Positions 24,144-34,733 of a stretch of 64,000 nucleotides of DNA are shown in pieces. This stretch comes from Prosapia bicincta (taxonomy: Eukaryota > Arthropoda > Insecta > Hemiptera > Cercopidae). Under the pieces are notes generated by a model. The model had not been told where the DNA came from. It saw only the letters and a program-made list of their open reading frames with translations, and did not search any database. The position numbers and the translations under genes are program-made. Numbering within the stretch: the stretch's first letter is position 1; each line of letters starts with the position of its first letter. Location: assembly GCA_036971475.1 (NCBI GenBank), contig JBAIZL010000376.1, positions 901,501 through 965,500 of the forward strand, written 5' to 3'.

Positions 24144-24720
24144 CTACAGGTTGAGGCAATCCATAGGAGTTAGTTTGCCCTTCATATAAAATGTACATCC
24201 TATCCCATTGTCCAGTTTTGATCCGTCTGTGGATATAGTCACATAAAGATGGTGAGTTCGTAAAATCTGCAAAAACTCCTGGCGATAAATGACGTCAGGA
24301 GTATTGTATTTTAAGTACCTGGACAATGAGAAGTCAAATTTTGGAAATTTTATTGTAAATGGAGGGATGTAGCAGGATGCTCGTTCGAATATAGGTGTAT
24401 GTTCTAAATTTAGATTGCTAAAAATGCGCAACGTTCTTATTCCGAAGGAAGCAGTTGAACGTTGACGCGCATTGTAACGATCCTCGAGGTAGTTATCAAA
24501 AACTGATTTGTATGCCGGATTTTTAGGTTTGCTTCGAAGACCAGTAGTATACGAAATTTTAAGCATTTGGCGTCTAATTGAGAGAGATGGTTTCCTAGCT
24601 TCAATTAGTAGGCTGGAGATTGGGCTTGAACTAAAAGAGCCAGTACAAACTCTAAGGCCAGCGTGATGTATTGAATCATGGAGTTTCAGAACCGTAGGTC
24701 GAGCAGATGAATAGGCTATA
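24144..24720 (-). pseudogene. LINE-A copy 4 ORF2, post-RT and RNase H start
   Basis: Open frame of about 190 codons: 'AYSSARPTVLKLHDSIHHA', 'QRSTASFGIRTLRIFSNLNL', 'LKYNTPDVIYRQEFLQI' and 'TISTDGSKLDNGIGC', the first RNase H strand with its catalytic Asp. It is cut at 24720 by the hAT terminus. Confidence 0.85.
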
Positions 24721-24721
24721 T

Positions 24722-27145
24722 CAGCGGTTCCCAAACTTTTATGGTGACGTACCCTTAGTTTGTACTCTATGTATTATGACGTACCCCATTGCCCATAACA
24801 AATATATATTTTATATTGTACATGCATCATTAGTTTGCCATTTTTTATTTTCCAAGTTTTTATATGCAGTTATCATCACTCTTATGTTATAAAATCTGAA
24901 TTTCAAAGATAAAATGCAATTAGAATAAAAGATCTGTAATGTATAAAAATACCATTTTACATATTTTGTTTTTAGTTATCTGTGTTAAAACTTGTTACGT
25001 TGGAATAATAAAATGCAAGAAACTGTATTAATACATAAATTCAATTATAATCAAATTACAAAATTCAGAATTGTGGATGTCACACAATGAAAATGTTCTG
25101 GTACAGTTATCATCAGTTATTCAATGTGAGGGATAGCTTGAATGGAACGGCTTAAACTGCTGATGTCTGGTATAATTGCGCTTAACTAGAGTCTGAGATC
25201 ACATTCCACTGTTTGCATTCGGTTCCTGTATTTATTTTTTATGTACAGCAGATGTGAGAATCCGGCCTCACATAGATAGGAAGTTCGGAACGGTAGTAGA
25301 AACTCAACTGCTTTGTCAGCAATTTCTCCATACTCTGAGCGTCGTTGGATCCAAAAATCAATAAGAGTGGTTTTGTTAAATACTTCTTTTAGATCCGAAT
25401 CGCAGTTTAACTCAAAAAGTTCCTCACTGAGTTTCAGAGAAAAGCTGTTTGGAACAATTTTCTCAATGTCAGCAAGAGGGTTTTTAATCCATGAACTCAG
25501 ATCTTCTTGAAAGTATTTTGTAAAGCTAGCTTGGAGGGACCTACAATGATCTGATATGTCATTCAAAATTGTTTGATTCAGAAGTTCGTTCTCTTTAATA
25601 AAAGATTCAAGAGATAAGAACAATAACTTGGCTTTTCTTTGCTCCCCCTTCTGAAAATATTCGTTTCAGTTTCACACTATTGATTTTGTCCATTACTCGG
25701 AATGGGGTGTTATAGCTTCCTTGTAGTTTCCTGTTAACATCATTTAACATACTGAATATGTCTGCGAAATAAGCCAATCGGCTCAACCATAATTCATCTG
25801 AAAAACGGTCACGATACTGAAAAAATCAGTGTCGGATAAAAAAATCATGTCGAAGTTCAAAAGCTCGAGATATCACTCTTCCCCTCGACAACAACCTTAC
25901 TTCCGTGAGCAGAAGTAATTGTTTGTGAATACTATCCATTTCATCACATAAGTTGTGGAAAAGGCGTGAGTTCAGTGCTCTGGCTTTGATGAAGTTTACA
26001 GTCTTTACTGCTTCATTCAATACAGTTTTCAGCTCCGCTGGACATCTCTTTGTAACCAAGGCTTCTCGGCGAAGACTACAATTAATAAACTTAGCCTTTG
26101 GGCTTACTTGCTGCACTCGAGTAACAACTCCCTTATGAACCCCAGCCATTGCATTTGCCCCATCTGTGCAAATTCCTACACATTTTTTCCAGTTCAGGCC
26201 TCTTTCTAGGATAAATCTGTCTAATTTTCCAAATATTTCGTCGCATTTGTGTGTGAAGGCAAGTTTAGGCAAAATAACATGTCGTATTCGACCGAATTTC
26301 CATCTTCGTACCTAACATAACATATTAGCTGAGCCATGTTAGTTACGTCAGTCGTTTCGTAAATTTCAATAGCAAAATATTTGCTTTTTTATTTTCATGA
26401 GTAATGTTTTCTTTACATTTGCAGCCATGTCACTTATTCTTCTTGAAACTGTATTGTTAGAAAGCGAAAGTGAATCAATCTGTTTAGCCTCTTTTTCTCC
26501 TAACATGGTTGACACAATGTCTTTAGTTAGGCATTGCCGTTAGTTGCTGGCAATATTAATGTTTCCCCAATGGTAAGTGGTTTGCCCTCTTGAGCAATTA
26601 TAAGACTAACTCTATAGGAAGCTTCAATCGCTTTTAAATTCAAACTGGTAAAAGAATTAATATTTATCTTGCTGCCTTTTAATGAAGCTTCCTTATTTTT
26701 GAAAAAAATCCTTTGGTTTATCTTTGTAACATTCATGTTTTATTAGGAAATGACGCTTTAAAAGAGATGTTTTCATTGAATGGTGAGAAAGTGTTTCCAA
26801 AAAAATGACGCATTATGGCCCAACTTCATTCTCATGGACCTCATTACAAGTAAATCCATAAGACAAGTAGCTGTTATCATATTTACGCCTTTTTGATCGT
26901 ACGCACGTTTGTTGAACTAATGGCGTCGCAGAACACACAGAAGAATTTTGCTCTTTTGATGAAGACGTACTAGGTACAGGAGTAAAATTACCTTCTTCAA
27001 GTAACGACGTGGCTCTGTGCTTCTTCTTAACGTTTGAAGACTGGCTTAACCACTTATCCCTATTGATATAACAAACACTGTACTATGAAATAATTAATAA
27101 GAATAATGTGACTGTATGACACACGCTTAAAAACACACACTGAAT
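24722..27145 (-). mobile_element. hAT-superfamily element (ZBED5/SCAND3-like), broken
   Basis: Starts at 24722 with CAGCGGTTCCCAAACTTTT, the classic hAT terminal inverted repeat, directly in LINE-A sequence. The expected mirror-image terminus is not found before LINE-A resumes at about 27146, so the other end and target duplication are lost. The interior encodes, on the minus strand, a decayed BED-finger transposase. It is younger than LINE-A copy 4, which it interrupts. Confidence 0.85.
25186..27059 (-). pseudogene. hAT transposase of the ZBED5/SCAND3-like type
   Basis: Read minus from about 27059: 'DKWLSQSSNVKK', then 'RKYDNSYLSYGFTCNEV' and a BED-like part with 'MKTSLLKRHFLIKHE' (about 26920-26730). 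Next comes 'ASYRVSLIIAQEGKPLTIGE' (26736-26527), then 'ICTDGANAMAGVHKGVVTRV', 'CSLRREALVTKRCP' and 'SRGRVISRAFELR' (26272-25826). The C-terminal dimerisation region 'LTTLIDFWIQ'-like to 'LPFRTSYLCEAGFSHLLYIK' (25623-25186) follows. This order matches hAT transposases of this type. At least four frame breaks and stops are present, and the usual Trp of 'VRWLSRG' reads Leu. Confidence 0.85.
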
Positions 27146-27999
27146 TTATGCGAGATCTTCCGACGGTACGATAGAAACGGAGCATACAGGTTCTGTCTGC
27201 AACCCAATTGGTACCACTAAGAACTCTCAACATATCCAATATCTTGCTGCACCGGGATTCCATGAGTCTTATATCCAAAAATTTCACATTATCAGCGGTC
27301 TAAAGCCGCATACCATCAAGGTAAAGGATAGGTTCCTGGTGATGTCCGCGACGATTAAATGTTATACACTGGGTCTTCGAAGCCGAAAACTTGTAGCCCG
27401 TAGATTTAGTACATTCTTGCAATTTATTATTGGCTAATAAAAAAATCGTTTACAAACAGGGAACAGTGGACCGGTGACTGTACGTTTGAAGTGACGCTGT
27501 TAATGACTACGGCAAACAGCGTCACATTCAAAACACCATCCTGTGGTACACCATTCTACAGTTCGTAATGATCAGAATATATGTCTCCTAGATGTATACG
27601 GAAAGTCCTGTTATTCAAATAATTTTGTATAGAAGCATGAATGTTATTTTGTATACCTTATTATTTCAATTCGTTCAAAATTCCTCTTCTTCATGCTATA
27701 TCATGTGCCTTCTCAAGGTCAAAGAAAACCGCTACCAGTGTTTGTCGTAAGATGAAGGCATTCTGTATAGCTAAGTCCAACAAAACCAATTGGTCAACTG
27801 ATGAACGTCCTTGTCTGGAACCACTGACAGAAAGAAGTTTGTTTCTAGATACCAGAAAAGACGTCGATTGACCATCTTCTCAAGTAGTTTGCATAAGCAG
27901 CTGATCAGAGAGATGAGTCTGTAACTACTGAGATTAGGTTTGTCCTTTCCTTGTTTTAAAAGAGGAATTATTGTCGCTTCTAACCATGCATCTGGAAAA
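27146..27999 (-). pseudogene. LINE-A copy 4 ORF2, RT part
   Basis: Contains minus-strand 'RCSKILDMLRVLSGTNW' (27287-27060 frame) and, further toward 27999, nucleotide-level matches to the RT active-site region and 'VDQLVLLE' segment. It is fragmented by several frameshifts and a deletion near 27437 that removes part of the sequence before the FVDD motif. It ends at the hairpin repeat at 28006. Confidence 0.8.
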
Positions 28000-28187
28000 C
28001 CCTATGGGATTAGGCCATGCCTAATCCCAAGGGGGTTTTATTGTTGGTCTATTTGAATGGCCTTGACCTAAAAAAGAAGGACGTTTTATGTCTCACCTTG
28101 AAGGTCAACCTTCAGACAAGGTATCTCTGTAGAAACTCCCTGACCGGCCTCGAGACGAGGTTGCAAATATTATAATTAAAAACAAAC
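28000..28187. repeat. unidentified element edge with perfect 10-bp hairpin
   Basis: GGGATTAGGC-CAT-GCCTAATCCC at 28006-28028, followed by 'AAGGGGGTTTTATT'. The phrase 'GGGGGTTTTAT' also ends a separate GC-richer block at 35903-35912. This could be the edge of an LTR-type or other element; I could not assign it. Confidence 0.4.
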
Positions 28188-28512
28188 TTGTACCTGTAAT
28201 TGAAAGAGCTATACACGATTTACAATACTCGATCTTTAACATCGATTATAAAAATATTACTTCGAGCACTTTAGAACCATAAAAACAAACTAACATCCTC
28301 TCGCCTAACATAGGCTTCAAATTATTCATCCAGAATCTATCTTGATTTTTTTTCTAAGAATATCACGCTTCAATTTATTCATCCAGAATCTATTTCGGTT
28401 TATGCCGATTTTTCAAAATTGATCCCGGATTTTCACGAAAGTTTTCCGGAATAAATTTCCCCCTTTTTTCCGCAAAATTCCCCTGTTAGGAAGATTGGAA
28501 AAGCGTATCTAC
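28188..28512. repeat. dispersed repeat R1, copy b
   Basis: Homologous to 20262-20541 (see that entry). It contains an internal duplication of 'TTCATCCAGAATCTAT' absent from copy a. Confidence 0.75.
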
Positions 28513-29044
28513 TATGATATCCTTCACATTCTCCAATAATGCTTAAGGAAGCCAGACGTTTACGTTGTTTCCTTCAACAGAGGGACATTACAGCCTTTCT
28601 TGCTGTACTTTTCCATAACTTGTTCATGGTCCTTCTTGCACGTATTCACTATCGTTGCCAAAATAAAGAGCCCTCTTCAGATATGTAATTCTTGGTCTAT
28701 AATTGCTCTATTTAACAACTACAACTTCGTCTTTATCCACAAAACTTTACGTAACCGTTACAGGCGATAAGGCAAATCACGAAGGAACGTTTATAGCAAA
28801 TAAACCTGCATAGGGCCAAATAAAAATAACTGAATAAATGTTTATTTAGGAATTTGTACTTTCATGACATAATCTAAATATCGACAAGGTTTCCTTTTAA
28901 TCACTAAAAAAATGCTGTTAACAGCAAAACAAATTGATAAAATTTAAATAATTAATCACTTTGTATATACATAAAATTGGTAGTCGTTAATACAAAACAG
29001 TAAATCTGTCTATAGCTCCAAATATATAAACACAAAGCCGGCGA
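28513..29044. other. AT-rich spacer
   Basis: No recognised gene. Confidence 0.45.
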
Positions 29045-29476
29045 CAAATGAAAATACCTAGGAGTCAAAATAACAAAGCCTGTTGAAAAATTTATATCCA
29101 GGCGAAAAACTAAGAAATAAAACTTAAAGAAGGGCGGAAACGTATAGCAAAAGACTGAACGGAATATGGCAGGAAGAAAAAATAACAAGAGGACGGTAAA
29201 CACAAATATATAGCACCATAGTAAAGAGATCTTGACATACGGGCAAGAAACGTGGGTAATGTCTCAAGAGGATCAACGCTGTAGAAAAGGACGCTCTTAG
29301 GGATGTCATGCTAAATCTCTAGAGGAGAATATAAGAGAAATGAAAGCATTAGAAACATACAGAGGAGGCGGTCGTCGAGAAAATTCACAGGAGACACCTG
29401 TTATGGTTTGGACACGTAAAGAGGATGCGGGAAGGAAGACTACCGAGAGTTGCTTTGGAATGGACGCCAAAGGAAA
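29045..29476 (+). pseudogene. RTE-type LINE ORF2 C-terminus
   Basis: Three-frame translation gives 'KYLGVKIT' (about 29047-29070), 'LTYGQETWVMSQEDQRC' (about 29234-29285), and then 'VEKIHRRHLLWFGHVKRMRE' with 'GRLPRVALEWTPKGK' (about 29376-29472). This is the standard end of RTE-clade reverse transcriptases. Frames are broken. It is cut off by the 3' end of LINE-A copy 5 at 29477, which therefore inserted into the RTE relic. Confidence 0.75.
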
Positions 29477-30556
29477 GTTTTTTTTCCAGGCGAAAAACCT
29501 ATCAAGGTTATCATCGCCAAACTAAAGTTATTTTAAATAATTATTTTAAAATAAAACTAACCAACTAAACAAAATAAAATAAAATAAATGTTTAATACAA
29601 ATTGTAACTAAAACGAAAGAAACTAAAATTATACATAGTTTAAATATTATTAAATAGATCCAGGTGGCGTAAGAAAGCGATGACACGGTCGATAGCCGTG
29701 ACATCATCCCTTAAAACCACCTTTAAACTACCTCGAAGATCGTGACGTACATACAAATCGCTCAACTCATCACATTCAAGCAGGATATGCTTGATTGTAA
29801 TATTGCTTCTACAAAACGGACATAGTGGTGGATCCTCATGTCTCATCAACCATCCATGCGTTAACAAAGAGTGGCTGATGCGAAGTCGAGTAACCACCAC
29901 TTCCTCCCTACGATTCGAACTAACAGATGTCCTCCATGGTCGGACGGTATTTTTGATGTCCCTCAGTTTGTTTCTATTTACATTTTGCCATTCTTCATTC
30001 CAAACGGAGAATAATGTAGTTTTAACTTTGCATACAAATCCGATGCCATCACACGTTGTGTCGATGTCAACATACCTGTAGCTAATTTTGCACATTCATC
30101 TGCTTTAGTGTTTCCGAATATTCCACAGTGACCAGGCACCCAGAGAAATGACACCTCGACACCTCGTAATTGGAGCCTGTGTATAGAGCACAAGATGTCT
30201 CCAACTAAAGGGTTCTTAGTGTACATTTCCTGAATAGCCTGGAGAGCACTTTTGGAATCACAACACACAAGATATTTAGATTTTGCAGACGGAATTGATC
30301 TTAAAGCTTGGAAAATTGCATAAAGTTCTGCAGTAAAAACACTACAGGCTGAGGGCAATCCGTAAGTGAATGTTTGTCCTTCCATATAAAATGCACAACC
30401 TATCCCATTGTCCAGTTTTGAACCGTCTGTGAATATAGTCACAGTATGTCGGTGAGTTTGTTGAATCTGCAAAAACTCCTGACGATAAATAACGTCAGAA
30501 GTATTGTGTTTTAGGTACATGGACAATGAGAAGTCACATTTTGGCTTTTGTATTAT
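29477..30556 (-). mobile_element. LINE-A copy 5, 5'-truncated
   Basis: Begins with a short T-run and the conserved 3' terminal hairpin (29490-29517), then 3' UTR and ORF2 C-terminus, ending near 30556 after 'KCDFSLSMYLKHNT'. No clear target duplication is visible. Confidence 0.88.
29640..30526 (-). pseudogene. LINE-A copy 5 RNase H and C-terminal domain
   Basis: Frame 30526-29978 contains a complete RNase H: 'FTDGSKLDNG' (Asp), 'AELYAIFQAL' (Glu), 'CCDSKSA' (Asp), 'WVPGHCGIFGNTKADE' (His, Asp). A one-base deletion near 30040 shifts the remainder (30095-29640), which ends with the CPFC...H...C knuckle and 'HLDLFNNI'. All RNase H catalytic residues survive, so the copy is fairly young. Confidence 0.88.
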
Positions 30557-30689
30557 ATGTTAAATAGTAAACTATTCACATTACATTAGAAATAAATAAA
30601 TTCCTCCTGGCAAGATTTAGCAAATATCTTCTTGGAAGAAATAAAAAAAGGTTAAAGATATAAGGAGACAGTATAGTACATTGCAAATA

Positions 30690-31035
30690 AAATTACATTA
30701 ACTTAATAGAAAATAACGGAGATAACATTACAAACCAAATTAGTAAAAACACAGTCCATGAAAAAGTAATAAATTTGGCAAAGACAAATGGTTGTAACAT
30801 AACATATGTAGGTAGCAACAAATTTGAAAACGTTGTTGAAGAAAGTATTATTGATAAAAAGAATGCAATTTTAACGTTTCCGATAGAAGAGCAAACACAT
30901 GCATGGCATCTAAAACTTGAAATGATTATAAAAAAACGACTAAACATGATAAAGAATAATCTAGAAGAGAAGATTGTAAAAATAATATAAGGGCAGTGAA
31001 TGTAACGTTGATATTAGATTTCTAAATTTAATCAA
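30690..31035 (+). pseudogene. Penelope-like element fragment (leader/N-terminus)
   Basis: Plus-strand frame 30775-30990 ('AKTNGCNITYVGSNKFENVV...', 'IKKRLNMIKNN') ends just before 'GGGCAGTGAATGTAACGTTG'. The same stretch, in the same order, lies at 18880-19000 on the minus strand upstream of the Penelope-like protein start. Assignment therefore rests on that shared leader. It is truncated at about 31035. Confidence 0.5.
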
Positions 31036-31535
31036 ATTCGGCTCACTGCAACCTCATTGATAGAGGATTTACAAATGTAATCCGACAATATGTATTATAG
31101 AGGTGAATTATAGTGAATAATTATCGTGGCAGAATTTAATAACATGCTATAGCTGCTTTGTTCGGAAGTCATTTATTAAAACTTCCAAAACAGTTTTATG
31201 TCACATTTCAAGGGGTAAATGTAGTGGTAAACTGGTAAATTTCTTCTTGCAAGATGATAATACTCTAAATTTGAAGGGAAAAATAAGTTTATGTGGTTGG
31301 CAGCATTGAGAGTCAGATTTATTGCAAGAATAACATGTTTTGTTTTTAACAGATATTTCGTCATCTTCTAAACTTTACATGTAAGTATTATATGCTATCA
31401 TGTAATGTTTTTGGTTTGTACTATTTCTTTAGTGTTATATACGTATAAAAAGGATAACATACTTTAAGAATGTATAAATAACACACTATTCTATTTTCAG
31501 AATATTATTTGAGGCTATGTCACATATTTAGGATG
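31036..31535. other. AT-rich spacer
   Basis: No recognised feature. Confidence 0.45.
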
Positions 31536-31904
31536 TGTGGAGTGAACAGAAACACAGTAGACCTGGCACATATGAAGCTACTGTAAAAAGAATAAGTTCC
31601 CTAGCTTACTAAAAAAAACTATGCGAAGTGTGTAAATCAGAGAACATAATTGCTGGTTTTAGAAAATGTGGTATTGTGCCCCTTTGGTATTAAAAGGCGC
31701 GTCCACACTATGCCGATCGGCATCGCTCGGCCTGAGCCGCCCGGCAAAGCCGAATAAGTGTGTACGTGCCGCCCGGCTTTGCCGACGGGCCGAAAGCCGA
31801 CCCGAATCAAAGAAAGCCGAGCCGAGTACATAGTGTGGACATGCCGCTCGGCTTCTCGTCGGCCCTAGGAGAGTTTTAAATTTGAAGTTAGTATCAATTG
31901 CGCA

Positions 31905-34029
31905 ATGGTTTGGACGGACGAAGAAACTTTAAGCCTAATAGAAATGTACCATGCTCGTCCGATACTGTGGGACAGTATACACGAAAATTATAAAAATAAA
32001 AACAGGAGGCATGATAATTTACTAGAACTAGCAGTGTCATTTGGTGTAGACCGACAAGAAATAGAACGTAAAATAAAAAATTTACAAAGTCACTTCATGA
32101 GGGGAAGGAAGAAAGAAACTGAAAGCAGAAAAACTGGAAGTGGTGCGGACGAACCATATGAAAGCAAATGGTTTGCTTTCCAAGCAATGATGTTCCTGGC
32201 TGACAAGAATAAACCACGAAGAACTAAGGATAATGTCGAGGTAAGTTTGAATTTTTGTTCTTAATTTCCTACAGGGTGTTTAACCAAATAATGACTAGAA
32301 ATATATTATTATTATACACAGGTAGTTGATTTAACTCATATGTTTATTTCATCTTTTTTATTACAAGTATTGTAAATCCATTCATGAGTGGTAGGTCGAC
32401 TTTATTATAAAACAAATAAAAAAAAAATCACTTATTTACTTGTCGTGTTGGAAACTTATTTCGCCTTGCGGGGAAACAAAATATTCAGCGAATTCATCTC
32501 TGATAGTTTGAGCGGAAACAGTACTTCTTCTGGGAATTCCTCGGATGTTGTGTAGTTGATAAGAACACGTATGTTGCCTCCAAAATCCAGGAGTAGCTTC
32601 TCCATCTTGAGTAGATTCACTGTCAAAGGTTCCTACAGGATTGTAAACACATCTTGAAGTGCTTTTCCGTAAATAGTTATGCAAGTAGACAGCAGCCATT
32701 GTCACTTTTGTAGCTGTGTCAGGTTATAATTCCATTGGAGATCGAAACACACGAAAACTTGTAGATAGGGCTTCAAATGCGCTTTCTGAGACTCTGCGAG
32801 CCCTGCTCAGTCGATAGCTAAATATTCTTTTTTTCGATCCTTTTTCAAATAACCCCGAGTATGGTTTCATGATATTTGGAGATAAAGGGAACGCATCATC
32901 CGCAACGAACACAAACGGCGTCGGGGAGGTTCTCCCTGGCAAAGCCCTCGGAGGAGGTAAATGTAGAGTGTTTTCTTCAAGTGTTTTTTTGAAAAATGTA
33001 TTGTTAAAAACACCTCCATCGGAAATTCTCCCTTGGCATCCCACATTCACGTATATGAAATTTTAATTGGCATCCACAACAGCTAGCAAAACGATGCTAA
33101 AAAAACCCTTATAGTTAAAGAAATCTGAGCCTGAATGAATAGGAGCTTTCAGCGCGATATATTTGCCATCGATGGCTCCGATGCAGTTCGGATAGTTCCA
33201 CTTTTCCTCAAACTCTCGGGCGATTGCTTCCCACTCTTCTTTTCTCTGAGGCATCTGAACAAATAAAATAATTATAATATTAATGCAGTAGAGTATAAAG
33301 TCATATTATTAAACGACAATATAAAATAAATTATTATAGCGATGTATTTATTTGTTTATTTATTTATTTATTTTAGGGTTCAGCGGACCAGGAAGGACAA
33401 AAAGATAGTCAAGATGAAGAACAAAATGGGGATGAAGAACAAAATGAAAGCCAAGCTTGTATTCCATCGGAAAGTTCTCTAGTGGAACAGGCATCAACAC
33501 CTTCCTCTTCAAACACCCCTTCAAAAGTCACCAAAACCAAAGAGTTTAAATCTCCAAAGGCACTTAAAACCAAATCCGCAAAACCAAGGATCCAATGGCT
33601 AATCCTGGTCCATCTACAGCACTAATGTTTGACGAAGCTGTGAATTTAATGAAATCGATTCAATCAAAAAGATCGGACATCAAAGTCGAACATTCTTTGT
33701 ATGGTGAGCAAATAGCGATTAGGCTACGCAGGCTTCCGCCGCGGACAAGGTTTTTTGTGCAACAATCCTTTAACCAAATGCTATTTGATGCGGAAAGTGG
33801 GATTTACGACCAACCCACTGCGCCCAGAACACCTGCGTTAAGTAATCTGTCGTCATCCACCTCGAATTCTCCAATGTCTTTCGTCTCTATGCCTTATCAA
33901 CCGCCAACACAACCAGTACTGTCGCCTGGATATTCTTACTCATCGTCAACTCCCCAATCGCAATCCCCCACATCTATTTTGTCTGACTTTTTAGATTCCA
34001 ACTCTGAACACTCCTTTCACGATCTCTGA
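31905..34029 (+). pseudogene. Harbinger Myb/SANT-like (MADF-type) DNA-binding protein, two exons
   Basis: Exon 1 (31905-32240) encodes 'MVWTDEETLSLIEMYHARPI', 'LWDSIHENYKNKNRRHDNL' and 'IERKIKNLQSHFMRGRKKE', the helix-turn-helix fold of MADF/Myb-SANT-like proteins that partner Harbinger nucleases. It ends at a consensus donor (GAG|GTAAGT at 32241). Exon 2 starts after TTTTAG at 33376, keeping phase, with an acidic Gln/Glu/Asp-rich linker. It then has 'LYGEQIAIRLRRLPPRTRFF' and a Ser/Pro-rich tail to the TGA at 34027-34029. A one-base frameshift lies between about 33560 and 33595. In the family this protein guides the nuclease to the nucleus and to the termini. Splice sites are inferred. Confidence 0.75.
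32241..33376 (+). other. inferred intron of the Harbinger Myb/SANT-like gene
   Basis: GTAAGT donor at 32241 and a TTTATTTTAG acceptor ending at 33376, 1136 bp, joining exons in the same phase. The entire second exon of the antisense nuclease gene (32438-33254) lies inside it. Confidence 0.7.
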
Positions 34030-34733
34030 ATTGGCATTGGCATATGGCTAATTATGTTTACTTTATACTTTTTTTATATATACTTTTTTTATACATATAC
34101 TTTATACTTTTATACTGTTTTTTACTTTTTTACTTTATATTTTAACTTGTATTTTAATAATAAAAACATAAAAAGGAAAAATTAATTTAATAATAAAAAG
34201 TTGTACCTAATTATGTTTAAAAAGCTTTACTTTTTTTACTTTAAATTTTAAGTTGTAGGTATTTTTATAATGAAAAATACAGATAATTTGTATAAAAAGT
34301 TGTAATTATTTTTACCTTGATGTAGTCTTGAAGGGCCTCGACAATGGCATCACAAACGTCGGGCACGAAAATAGAAATAGCTTTTTTGGATATCTTCATG
34401 GCGTACATCAGACAATGATAAGAATCACCAGTCGCAAGGAAGCGTTGAGTGACAGCGAGCCGTTCACTTCCTGGGATGGCTTCTCTAAACTTAGTGTTTT
34501 TTTTTGGAGATTTTGGGTTGAACCAATTTGAAAAGAAACTCGAAATCACTCCTCTTCATCCTGAAGAAATTAGTGAATCCTACATCATTACGGTACTCCA
34601 AATTGAGTTCGTCAGCCTCATCTTGAAGCACGTCTTCTATAAAATCGTTGGCCCTATACTTATTTCGTCCGTTTCTGAGGCTGGGGCGAACCCAAAATCG
34701 TCGAGGGCGGCGGCATCGACGATGAAGTGCCAC
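32438..34733 (-). pseudogene. Harbinger nuclease (HARBI1-like), two exons
   Basis: Exon 1 (34733-34316): 'DVGFTNFFRMKRSDFEFLFK', then after an A-homopolymer slip near 34500 'FREAIPGSERLAVTQRFLAT' and 'ISIFVPDVCDAIVEALQDYIK', ending at a GTAAAA donor. Exon 2 from 33254: 'MPQRKEEWEAIAREFEEKWN', 'CIGAIDGKY' (first catalytic Asp), 'FVADDAFPLS' (second Asp), 'RRVSESAFEALS' (Glu), 'AVYLHNYL' and a C-terminal tail to 32438. All three DDE residues are present. In-frame stops occur after 'VVDAN' (about 33063) and after 'RSPMEL' (about 32731), so it is not functional as read. Confidence 0.85.
33255..34315 (-). other. inferred intron of the Harbinger nuclease gene
   Basis: Minus-strand donor AAG|GTAAAA (34316/34315) and acceptor TTTGTTCAG ending at 33255. 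It joins 'DYIK' to 'MPQRKEEW' in phase, exactly as in HARBI1-type proteins. It contains the whole second exon of the plus-strand Myb/SANT-like gene (33377-34029). Confidence 0.75.

Larger units (their letters stand above)
24126..27999 (-). mobile_element. LINE-A copy 4, split by a hAT insertion
   Basis: LINE-A ORF2 sequence runs from 24126 to 24720 (RNase H start back to 'AYSSARPTVLKL') and resumes at about 27146-27999 (residues about 485-805, RT C-terminal half). A roughly 2.4-kb hAT-like element lies between. The element lacks 3' UTR and 5' parts, both ends being truncated. In the right part the frame is lost repeatedly. Confidence 0.85.
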
